From NCBI GenBank assembly GCA_002329625.1, contig DCTP01000011.1:23292-31639 (forward strand): 8,348 bases of DNA. The letters are read 5' to 3'. A program made the translations under genes and the position numbers. The notes beneath the pieces are model-generated. The model ran no database searches, had not been told where the DNA came from, and worked only from the letters and a program-made list of their open reading frames with translations. Of this stretch, positions 1-6,136 are shown piece after piece. The DNA comes from Leptolinea sp. UBA1437. GTDB taxonomy: Bacteria; Chloroflexota; Anaerolineae; Anaerolineales; Anaerolineaceae. How positions within the stretch are numbered: the stretch's first letter is position 1; every line of letters begins with the position of its first letter.

Positions 1-164
1 GAGATAAAAGGGCAAAAAGAGAGAAATACGCTCTACCATTCATATCCGTTCCACAAAAGAAATAAATTTATTTTCCGATCATACTATAAAAATCCCTTAT
101 ATAATAATTTACAAATAATTGAACTCTTTGTCGATAACTGACTCTGATGTTTCATCAATTATCA
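1..164. other. AT-rich flank beyond the operon, no gene supported
   Basis: No recognisable gene is present. Two short plus-strand frames are open from the left edge (ending at 141 and at 65), and a minus-strand ATG at 43 is open to the edge, but each is too short and too AT-rich to judge. AAATAAATTTATTT near 59-72 is palindromic but low in complexity. It may be the spacer before the next gene on either strand. Confidence 0.4.
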
Positions 165-197
165 AAGAAATCTCAAAGGGACCCTTTGAGATTTCTT
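165..197. terminator. Palindromic hairpin at the end of the operon, probable terminator
   Basis: AAGAAATCTCAAAGGG (165-180) and its exact reverse complement (182-197) are separated by a single base, giving a 14-15-bp stem with a tiny loop. It starts 43 bases past the amidohydrolase stop in the direction of transcription. On the minus strand the stem ends in ATTTCTT followed by TGATAATTG: T-rich but not a clean T-run, so termination is likely but not certain. The symmetry would let it act in both directions if a convergent gene lies to the left. Confidence 0.6.
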
Positions 198-239
198 CAA
201 ATGAAAGGAAGGAATAGAAATGAGAATTTTTACGAATCG

Positions 240-1571
240 TTATAATCCGTTTTTCTTTATGCTGCTTTTCGCAATTTCCTGAGCTGTTTTTGAAATATAT
301 TGACGGTCAACTCTCAACTCTTGCCTGTTCTTCATAAGACATTCTCCATCAACAAAAACGTCACAGACATTTGAACCTGAAGCGGCATATACCACCTGCG
401 AATAAAGACTTGCCGGCTTTTCATCCAGAAGCGGAATCATAACTGCTCGATTTGTATCCAGGGTAATAATATCCGCTCTTTTCCCTGCTTCCAAGCTTCC
501 AATTTCTTTTTCCATTCCTAATGCCTTTGCACCGTCGATCGTCGCCATCCGCAGAGCCTTTTCAGCCGGAAGAAATCTGGGATTCTTCAATTCATTCTTT
601 TGGATCAACGAACCTATTTTAAGATCACGCAGAAGATCAAGGCTGTTATTGCTTTGCGGCCCATCGGTTCCGATCGATACACAGATATCATTATTTAACA
701 TTTTTTCAAGGGGCAAAATTCCGGAACAAAGTTTTAGATTACTGACGGGATTGTAGCTGATTGCTGCATGATTTTCTCGAAAAATCTCACGATCTTCTTC
801 GGACAGATAAATGCAATGAGCTGCTAAAACATGATTTTCAAAAATACCTACATCTTTCATAGCCTGTGAAGGTGTCATGCCGAGGCGTTCAAAACACGCT
901 TTCTGTTCACCTGACGTTTCAGAGATATGAGTATGAATCAGCACATGATCTCGTTTTGCCAACTCCGCAACCTCACGAAGTGTCTCTTGGGAACAAGTGT
1001 AAATGGCATGCGGGCCATAAGCCGGATAAATACGTGTTTCTTCCGAGCGACCTTTGTATTTTTCTACAAAATTAGCCGCAACTCCCAGAGTATCTTTCGA
1101 TTCCGGAGAACCTTTTGTAAATATGGTGGAACAGATAAATGTTCTCAATCCGCTTTCCAAAACCGCTTGGGCAACACTTTCCGGAAAATACCACATATCC
1201 GCATTGGTTGTGATCCCGTTTTGCAGAAATTCAAGATGCGTCAATGCAGCTGCAATATAGGCTGACTCCTTGGTCTGAAATCTCTCGGCCGGCCACATAT
1301 AATTTTCCAACCAATCCATTAAAAAAAGATCATCAGCCAAGCTCCGAAACAAGGCGCTGCCTGAGTGGGCATGTGTATTAATCAGCCCCGGCAATATCAA
1401 CTTATCCGCAGCGTCAAAGACATTTCCGCTCACTTTCATCGGATCAAAGGGGCCGACATAATCGATCCGCTTATTACGAATCACAATCATCCCATCGCTG
1501 TAATAGTCACCCGTTGAATTCATCGTAAGGATGTGACCGTGAATAAGTGTAATAACTCCAGTATTTTCCAT
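240..1571 (-). CDS. Amidohydrolase, MTA/SAH (adenosine-type) deaminase family
   Basis: A 443-residue cytosolic metal-dependent hydrolase of the AtzA/TrzN/MtaD group, which removes the 6-amino group of adenosine-type compounds (5'-methylthioadenosine, S-adenosylhomocysteine, adenosine, 5'-deoxyadenosine). Seen: N-terminal beta strand ITLIHGHILTMN; the metal motif PGLINTHAH (His67, His69) followed by DDLFLMDWLEN and WPAE, typical of MtaD; YGPHAIYTCS (about 185-194); HTHISET with metal His215 and catalytic-type Glu218; LAAHCIYL with His252; and SIGTDGPQSNN with metal Asp303. The C-terminal composite-domain strands (GSLEAGKRADIITLD) are intact, so length and motifs are complete. The frame is open 8 codons further to a TTG at 1595, but that lies inside the upstream phosphorylase gene and has no ribosome site. 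The ATG at 1571, one base after the phosphorylase stop, starts at the family's usual N-terminus and is preferred although its ribosome site is weak. As the last gene of the operon it probably deaminates the imported nucleoside or its derivative. The family is sure; the substrate among adenosine-like compounds is not. Confidence 0.9.
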   Translation of the reverse strand: MENTGVITLIHGHILTMNSTGDYYSDGMIVIRNKRIDYVGPFDPMKVSGNVFDAADKLILPGLINTHAHSGSALFRSLADDLFLMDWLENYMWPAERFQTKESAYIAAALTHLEFLQNGITTNADMWYFPESVAQAVLESGLRTFICSTIFTKGSPESKDTLGVAANFVEKYKGRSEETRIYPAYGPHAIYTCSQETLREVAELAKRDHVLIHTHISETSGEQKACFERLGMTPSQAMKDVGIFENHVLAAHCIYLSEEDREIFRENHAAISYNPVSNLKLCSGILPLEKMLNNDICVSIGTDGPQSNNSLDLLRDLKIGSLIQKNELKNPRFLPAEKALRMATIDGAKALGMEKEIGSLEAGKRADIITLDTNRAVMIPLLDEKPASLYSQVVYAASGSNVCDVFVDGECLMKNRQELRVDRQYISKTAQEIAKSSIKKNGL

Positions 1572-1572
1572 C

Positions 1573-2349
1573 CTATATTTTCTTCGTTTGTTCAAAACGA
1601 TAAATGGCTTCTAATACAACCTGAATTTCCCGATTCCAGCCTTCAACCAATCCGGTATTTTCTGTTTCATATACCACATCCGCATTGACAAGATTTCCTG
1701 AAACAGCAGAGATCATTGCCCCTCGTTTCTTACGTTTATGGCAAACAGTAAAAAGGGCTGAACTTTCCATTTCCACATTCAGACATCCTAATTTGGAAAG
1801 GTTTTCAATCCATTCGGGAGTCTCGCCATAAAAGGCATCATCGGTTGCACAAATCCCATAATATACATTACATCCCAAATTCTCCTTCATTTCCAACGCC
1901 GTATCGATCAATGTTCGTGTCAGATCAAAATCCGGAACTGCCGGGAAACAATCCGGAACATAAAAACGAGAGGTACCTTCGTTTTTCATTGAACCCGTCG
2001 AAATCAGCAAATCACCGATTTTTAAATCAGGCTGCAACGCCCCAGTACTGCCGATACGGATTAAACATTCGGCACCGATATTTATTAATTCTTCCACGGC
2101 GATGGAAGTGGACGGACATCCCATTCCGGTTGAAGTAACACTGACTTTAATTCCTTTATAGAAGCCGGTAAAAGTCCGATGCTCTCGATTATTACCAACC
2201 AATTTGGCATTCTCCAAATATCCCGCTACGCGATCACTTCTGGCCGGATCCCCCGGTAAAAGAACATATTCCCCGACATCCCCCGGAGAAAGCTGGATAT
2301 GATATTGCTTTCTTCCAAAGGTCTTTGATTCTTTATCTAATATAGCCAT
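1573..2349 (-). CDS. Nucleoside phosphorylase, uridine phosphorylase-like (PNP_UDP_1)
   Basis: A complete 258-residue cytosolic phosphorylase that would split a nucleoside with phosphate into base and (deoxy)ribose-1-phosphate. Compared from memory with E. coli Udp: His17 in YHIQLSPGD (equivalent of His8), the phosphate-site Gly33 and Arg37 in LLPGDPAR, Arg55 in NNREHRTF, Arg98 in LIRIGSTGALQ, and the ribose-binding Glu193-Met194-Glu195 in NVEMESSALF are all present. The region where Udp has FYPGQERYD, whose Gln and Arg bind uracil, reads FYGETPEW here (173-180), so the pyrimidine-reading pair is missing. The usual Asp of bacterial purine nucleoside phosphorylase is not obvious either (AVSGNLVNAD, 215-224). 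The ATG is backed by AAGGAG five bases upstream. It lies 42 bp after permease 2 and one base before the deaminase gene. Family membership is secure; naming it uridine phosphorylase would overstate the case, and a purine or modified nucleoside is equally possible given the deaminase next door. Confidence 0.9.
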   Translation of the reverse strand: MAILDKESKTFGRKQYHIQLSPGDVGEYVLLPGDPARSDRVAGYLENAKLVGNNREHRTFTGFYKGIKVSVTSTGMGCPSTSIAVEELINIGAECLIRIGSTGALQPDLKIGDLLISTGSMKNEGTSRFYVPDCFPAVPDFDLTRTLIDTALEMKENLGCNVYYGICATDDAFYGETPEWIENLSKLGCLNVEMESSALFTVCHKRKKRGAMISAVSGNLVNADVVYETENTGLVEGWNREIQVVLEAIYRFEQTKKI

Positions 2350-2354
2350 GATAT

Positions 2355-2360
2355 CTCCTT
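2355..2360 (-). promoter_or_regulatory. Ribosome binding site of the complete phosphorylase
   Basis: On the minus strand AAGGAG stands five bases before the ATG at 2349. It is one of the strongest sites in the operon and fixes the start. The 42-bp gap before it also holds a small GAATG/CATTC inverted repeat (2376-2380 and 2387-2391) directly after the permease stop, too short to call a terminator. Confidence 0.8.
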
Positions 2361-2391
2361 ATCTTCAAATTTTCTGAATGTTCTTTCATTC

Positions 2392-3318
2392 TTAAGATTG
2401 ATTTTTATGCTTCTTTTGCATCCCTTGCTGAATCGAAAATAAAGTCAAACCTAATATCGTCGCAACGTATGGAAGCATCTGTACAAATTCAGCCGGCATT
2501 CTTAAAACTTGCAGTATATTTGAAAGCCCATCGAAAAATGCAAAAACCAATGCTGACAAAAAGGCGCCGATTGGTGTTGCATGCCCCATTGCACAGGCTG
2601 CCAATGCGATAAAACCTCTTCCGGCGGTCATATCACGCGTAAACATAGAAAGATATCCCATCGAAAGATACATCCCTCCGAAACCGGCTAAAACCCCACA
2701 TAAAATTATTGCTAAAAACCGCATTTTTATTACACTGATGCCGACGCTCGAAGCAGCATTCGGATTTTCACCGACTGCGCGAATTCGCAGTCCGACCGGG
2801 GTTTTATATACAAAAAACCAAACGAGAAATACCGCAATAATTGCAAGATAGGTTAATAAATTGTGTCCCGACAGGATATGGCCCACCACCGGAATATCTT
2901 GAATGTAAGGCAAATTAACAGTTGGGAAAGAATAACTTTTGACCGACGCGCTTGTTCCTTTTTCACCCGTTACTAGTTCCAACAGAAATACCGTCAAGCC
3001 GGATGCCAAGGTGTTAATAGCCGTCCCGCATAATACATTGTCTGCATGCAAAACCAAATGAAAATAGGCGAAAATACAACTGATCACAACACTTGCCAGA
3101 ATTCCCACCAACATTCCGGGGATCAATCCGTCAAAAAAATAAGATCCCAACACACCGAATAGTGCGGAAATCAGCATGATGCCTTCCAGCCCTAAATTGA
3201 CAACTCCCGCACGCTCGCAAATAACAGCACCCAACGCAGGAAATAATATCGGAGTCGCAACACGAATCCACATATATAAGAAATCCGCACTGAGAATATA
3301 ACTTAGTAGTGAACTCAT
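2392..3318 (-). CDS. Nucleoside ABC transporter permease 2 (BPD_transp_2; NupQ-like)
   Basis: A 308-residue inner-membrane permease of the branched-chain amino acid/ribose-type fold (BPD_transp_2), here in the subgroup paired with BMP-type nucleoside-binding proteins, such as B. subtilis NupQ (YufQ). Seen: about eight to nine hydrophobic segments; the N-terminal block ATPILFPALGAVICERAGVV followed by NLGLEGIMLI, the hallmark of this subgroup; the cytoplasmic loop TPVGLRIRAVGENPNAASSVGI (around 170-192), the likely contact with the ATPase; and GRGFIALAACAMGHATPIGA (about 234-253). It pairs with permease 1, whose stop codon is one base upstream of this ATG; translation is probably coupled. Its ribosome site AAAGGA (3330-3335) lies within the last codons of permease 1, with a rather long 11-base spacer. 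Length and motifs are normal, with no break. The function as one half of the membrane channel is well supported; the specific nucleoside is not shown. Confidence 0.92.
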   Translation of the reverse strand: MSSLLSYILSADFLYMWIRVATPILFPALGAVICERAGVVNLGLEGIMLISALFGVLGSYFFDGLIPGMLVGILASVVISCIFAYFHLVLHADNVLCGTAINTLASGLTVFLLELVTGEKGTSASVKSYSFPTVNLPYIQDIPVVGHILSGHNLLTYLAIIAVFLVWFFVYKTPVGLRIRAVGENPNAASSVGISVIKMRFLAIILCGVLAGFGGMYLSMGYLSMFTRDMTAGRGFIALAACAMGHATPIGAFLSALVFAFFDGLSNILQVLRMPAEFVQMLPYVATILGLTLFSIQQGMQKKHKNQS

Positions 3319-3319
3319 C

Positions 3320-4417
3320 TTATATTATTTCCTTTCCGTTTCCCGTCTCAAGGTGTTGCATTTCTTCTTTTTTCGCTTCTTTTACGATAAGCGATTGTCG
3401 CCAATCTTGCAGCAAGGATTCGGAAGCGATCAATAACATCATGACTCCTTGGATAATGTACACTACTTCACGACTTACATCGCTGCTTCGAGACATAATA
3501 TCAGCTCCGACATTCATATAACCGATAAATAATGCCCCGAGCGGAACCAAAATCGGATTCCTTCGTGCCAGCAACGCCACAACGATTCCGGTCCATCCGT
3601 ACCCGGGTGTCGCAGTCCATTTAAATCGTGTATACATTCCCAACAACTCCGCTCCACCACCGACACCGGCTATAAAACCGGCAAATATCTGTGCGAGAAA
3701 CATTATTGTTCGCACGTTGATTCCGATATTTTTTGCGAAATAGGCATTATCACCAACAATTCGTATTTTGAAACCGAGTCGGGTATGTTGTAAAAAGATA
3801 TAACAAATAATACATAAAGCAAACGCAATAATGATTCCCGAATGAACGCGTGTTCCTTTAATAAGGACGGATAATTTTGATGTATCGCGTAAAAGCAGAG
3901 AAGCTAAGCTGGAACTTTGCGTTTCTCGAAAATGGTAACTAACCATATAAATGGCAAAAAATTGGACTACATAATTCAACATAATCGAAGTGACGACTTC
4001 GCTCACGTCCCATTTCATCTTCAATGCCGCGGGAATAGATGCAACAACAGCCCCGCAGAATCCTGCCACCAAAATTGCAACGATCGGATGAATAACGGCG
4101 GGTAAAGGACATGAAATTCCGATAATCATGGCCCCTAAGATTCCTATGAAAAAGGATCCTTCTGAAATCATACTGAATAAGCCGGACCGAAAAATAATGA
4201 TGACCGCCAAAGCGGTAAACATTAAAGGAGAAGCCGCTTCAACAATATTCCCAATTCTTCGAACGGAAGTAAACGGACCGATAAAGAAACTGTAAATCGC
4301 GTTTAAAGGATCTTTGCTGGTAAGGAAAACGATCAGAAAGACGAGCGCTACTGCAATGGCAATAATTAAAATCATCCTGACGGTATCAACCAATAGATTG
4401 ATTCTCTTATTATTCAC
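3320..4417 (-). CDS. Nucleoside ABC transporter permease 1 (BPD_transp_2; NupP-like)
   Basis: A 365-residue inner-membrane permease, the larger partner in BMP-type nucleoside importers (B. subtilis NupP/YufP class). Seen: a short basic N-terminus then a strong membrane segment (about 14-33); further segments around 60-80, 86-105, 109-131, 141-160, 192-212, 235-260, 275-310 and 325-340; FRSGLFSMISEGSFFIGILGA, which matches the FNIGAEGQ-like region of the family; the cytoplasmic loop HTRLGFKIRIVGDNAYFAKNI (about 211-231), the expected coupling site for the ATPase; and PGYGWTGIVVALLARRNP (about 272-289), a strongly conserved block. A charged tail (about 346-365) follows the last segment. The start is a GTG in GTGAATAATAAG, overlapping the ATPase stop by 8 bp, with GAGG six bases upstream. 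The overlap suggests translation coupled to the ATPase. I am confident of the role; only the substrate is open. Confidence 0.92.
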   Translation of the reverse strand: MNNKRINLLVDTVRMILIIAIAVALVFLIVFLTSKDPLNAIYSFFIGPFTSVRRIGNIVEAASPLMFTALAVIIIFRSGLFSMISEGSFFIGILGAMIIGISCPLPAVIHPIVAILVAGFCGAVVASIPAALKMKWDVSEVVTSIMLNYVVQFFAIYMVSYHFRETQSSSLASLLLRDTSKLSVLIKGTRVHSGIIIAFALCIICYIFLQHTRLGFKIRIVGDNAYFAKNIGINVRTIMFLAQIFAGFIAGVGGGAELLGMYTRFKWTATPGYGWTGIVVALLARRNPILVPLGALFIGYMNVGADIMSRSSDVSREVVYIIQGVMMLLIASESLLQDWRQSLIVKEAKKEEMQHLETGNGKEII

Positions 4418-5969
4418 TATACGCCTCGCTTATTTGTTCAGAGCTTTGTCTTTCTATTCCCAACATATATCTTCCGAGATCTTCTTCATTTATTTTTGAT
4501 GCATCGGGGAAAAAGGCAACAATTTCTCCATCATAAAGAACGATCAATGAATCAGAAAGTCCCAGTATCTCATTCAAATCTGAAGAAATCAAAAAAACCG
4601 TATTTCCGGCATCTCTGGAAGCCAATAACTCATTCCGAATAAATTCGGTTGCGCCGACGTCAACACCTCTCGTCGGTTGCTCGGCGATAATAATTTTCGG
4701 TTCACTGGAAAGTTCTCTGGCTAAAACCACTTTCTGGATATTTCCGCCAGAAAGGCTGTCGACACTCACATCGGGCGATTGGCATGCAATTTTGTATCGC
4801 TTTATGATTTCAGTTACAAATTTACGAATTGATTGTGATCTTAAGAATCCGTTTTTGACAAATTGTTCAAAATTTAGTTTATCGGCGATCACATTTTCCG
4901 CGACAGATAAATGGGGAGCCACCCCAGATACCATCCGATCTTCCGGAATATGAGATACCCCAATAGAACGGATATCGCCTATAGAAAATCGACTGATTTC
5001 TTTCCCATCCAATTCAATTGTGCCACCCTGATAAGATCCCATTCCCGTCAGCGCTTCCGCCAACTGAAGCTGCCCATTACCTTCTACTCCAGCTACACCG
5101 AATATCTCTCCGTAATGGGCTGTTAATGAAATTCCCTTTAGTGAGTATTTTCCGGATTCTTCAATCACCTTCAAGTCGCGGACCTTAATGGATGCTTTCC
5201 CCAGTTTCGGGGGCTTTTTAATAATTTCTAATGCCACATCTCTTCCAACCATCAATCGGGAAATTTCTTGTTCACTGATTTCGGATAAGTTGTAGACTCC
5301 CATCGTCCGACCATGACGAATGATTGTAATTCGATCGCACAATTCTTTTACTTCGTTCAATTTATGGGATATAAAAATAATCGTATATCCTTTTTCTTTC
5401 AATACTTTCAATTCGATAAAAAGCTCTTTCGTTTCCTGAGGTGTCAAAACAGCTGTAGGTTCGTCCAAAATAAGGATTTTTGCCCCACGGATAAGAGCTT
5501 TTAATATTTCAACTTTTTGTTTTTGACCAACGGTTAAATCGCGAATTTTTTTGTTAGGATCAATCGAAAAATTAAATTTTTGAGAAACTTCTTTAACCAA
5601 TCTTTCTGTTTCATCGACATCGATACTTAAACCATGTCGAGGTTCTATTCCCAATACCATATTTTCTGCCACAGTTAATGATGGAACCAACATAAAATGT
5701 TGATGAACCAAGCCGATTCCCATTTTGATCGCCATCAGCGGGGATGTTATCCGGACTTTTTCTCCGTCAATATAGATCTCACCATCGGTAGCTTCTTCTT
5801 CGCCGAAAAGAATTTTCATCAGCGTTGTTTTCCCAGCGCCGTTTTCACCTGAAAGCGCATGGATCTCACCATAGTTAACACTAAATGTCACACCATTATT
5901 TGCAATGACGCCATTCGGATATACTTTGGTGATATTTTGCAGCCTTAATGCCTCAGCTGTTTTTTCCAT
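4410..5969 (-). CDS. Nucleoside ABC transporter ATPase, two fused ATP-binding domains (NupO-like)
   Basis: A 519-residue cytoplasmic ATPase that powers the importer. It contains two ABC domains in tandem, as in ribose and BMP-type nucleoside systems (RbsA, NupO/YufO). Domain 1: Walker A GENGAGKTT (41-49), Q-loop VHQHFMLVPSLTVAEN (88-103), signature LTVGQKQKVEI (145-155, a usual variant of LSGGQ), Walker B LILDEPTAVLTP (166-177) and switch His202 in ISHKL. Domain 2: the P-loop reads GVEGNGQLQL (294-303) with Gln300 where Lys is expected; the signature LSGGN (406-410) is good; Walker B is IIIAEQPTRGVDVG with Gln431 at the catalytic Glu position, and the switch His is Ser463. Domain 2 is therefore degenerate at its own site, which is usual for this family, and only one composite site should hydrolyse ATP. 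ATG is preceded by AGAGG with a six-base spacer. It follows a hairpin-rich 167-bp gap after the binding-protein gene and overlaps permease 1. Confidence 0.95.
   Translation of the reverse strand: MEKTAEALRLQNITKVYPNGVIANNGVTFSVNYGEIHALSGENGAGKTTLMKILFGEEEATDGEIYIDGEKVRITSPLMAIKMGIGLVHQHFMLVPSLTVAENMVLGIEPRHGLSIDVDETERLVKEVSQKFNFSIDPNKKIRDLTVGQKQKVEILKALIRGAKILILDEPTAVLTPQETKELFIELKVLKEKGYTIIFISHKLNEVKELCDRITIIRHGRTMGVYNLSEISEQEISRLMVGRDVALEIIKKPPKLGKASIKVRDLKVIEESGKYSLKGISLTAHYGEIFGVAGVEGNGQLQLAEALTGMGSYQGGTIELDGKEISRFSIGDIRSIGVSHIPEDRMVSGVAPHLSVAENVIADKLNFEQFVKNGFLRSQSIRKFVTEIIKRYKIACQSPDVSVDSLSGGNIQKVVLARELSSEPKIIIAEQPTRGVDVGATEFIRNELLASRDAGNTVFLISSDLNEILGLSDSLIVLYDGEIVAFFPDASKINEEDLGRYMLGIERQSSEQISEAYSE
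4415..4427 (-). promoter_or_regulatory. Ribosome site and GTG start of permease 1 inside the ATPase gene
   Basis: Reading the minus strand, GAGG (4424-4427) is followed by a six-base spacer and GTG (4415-4417). The ATPase stop TAA is at 4410-4412, so the two genes share GTGAATAA. No ATG in the same frame lies near enough to replace it, so GTG is taken as the start. Confidence 0.75.
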
Positions 5970-5990
5970 CGACTACCTCTTTTTAACCTT

Positions 5991-6046
5991 TGAAATATGA
6001 CGTTGGAGAACAATGAACAGTCATTTCTCCAGCGTCCGATATTTCA
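5991..6046 (-). promoter_or_regulatory. Long imperfect stem-loop in the ATPase leader
   Basis: Paired arms on the plus strand are TGAAATAT (5991-5998) with ATATTTCA (6039-6046), GACG (5999-6002) with CGTC (6033-6036), TGGAGAA (6004-6010) with TTCTCCA (6025-6031), and ATGA (6013-6016) with TCAT (6021-6024), closing on a four-base loop. That is about 23 base pairs with small bulges. On the transcript it ends 21 bases before the ATPase ATG, leaving the ribosome site AGAGG (5976-5980) free. No T-run follows it, so it is not a typical terminator. A role as a 3' shield against RNase for the bmp message or as a processing site is inferred. Confidence 0.6.
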
Positions 6047-6071
6047 TATTCTTCTTACCCCATTTATTCAA
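6043..6071 (-). promoter_or_regulatory. Weak possible promoter in the bmp-ATPase gap
   Basis: On the minus strand TTGAAT (6066-6071) and TATGAA (6043-6048) are separated by 17 bases, each matching four of six bases of the sigma-70 consensus. Placed after the hairpin terminator, it could give the ATPase and permeases a transcript of their own. The matches are poor, the region is AT-rich and the -10 overlaps the long stem-loop, so chance is quite possible. Confidence 0.2.
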
Positions 6072-6080
6072 AATTTAAAT

Positions 6081-6124
6081 GAAATAAAACACGAGAGTAT
6101 GGAAATAAATCCATACTCTCATGT
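6081..6124 (-). terminator. Intra-operon hairpin terminator/attenuator after the binding-protein gene
   Basis: A perfect 10-bp stem GAGAGTATGG (6093-6102) / CCATACTCTC (6111-6120) encloses an eight-base AT loop; past one mismatch three more outer pairs can form. On the minus strand it begins about 16 bases after the bmp stop codon and is followed by GTGTTTTATTTCA, a T-rich tail, so it looks like a factor-independent terminator in the operon's direction. Because the ATPase and permease genes lie downstream, it is probably leaky, making more message for the binding protein than for the membrane parts. The T-run is interrupted, which suits partial read-through. Confidence 0.7.
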
Positions 6125-6136
6125 CTCGAATGATTG

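Noticed and set aside
1..43. Minus-strand ATG at 43 as the start of a further downstream gene
   Set aside because: Only 14 codons are visible and the ribosome site (GGAACGG) is poor. It is possible but not supportable.
3..141. Short frames open from the left edge on the plus strand as the tail of a convergent gene
   Set aside because: Two frames stay open by AT-rich chance and neither gives a recognisable protein end; the window is too short to decide.
866..1265. Plus-strand open frames within the amidohydrolase region
   Set aside because: They lie antisense to a gene with full motifs and intact frame, have no family-like sequence and no convincing ribosome sites.
1572..1595. TTG start at 1595 for the amidohydrolase
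   Set aside because: It would overlap the phosphorylase by 23 bases, has no ribosome site, and adds basic residues before the usual family N-terminus. The ATG at 1571 fits better.
1845..2138. 97-codon plus-strand frame opposite the complete phosphorylase
   Set aside because: Antisense shadow of a conserved gene; the translation is Ser/Pro/Asn-rich with no recognisable fold.
4410..5969. Inactivating mutations in the second ATP-binding domain (Gln300, Gln431, Ser463)
   Set aside because: These substitutions are usual for the second domain of the RbsA/NupO-type ATPases, so they are family traits rather than signs of decay.
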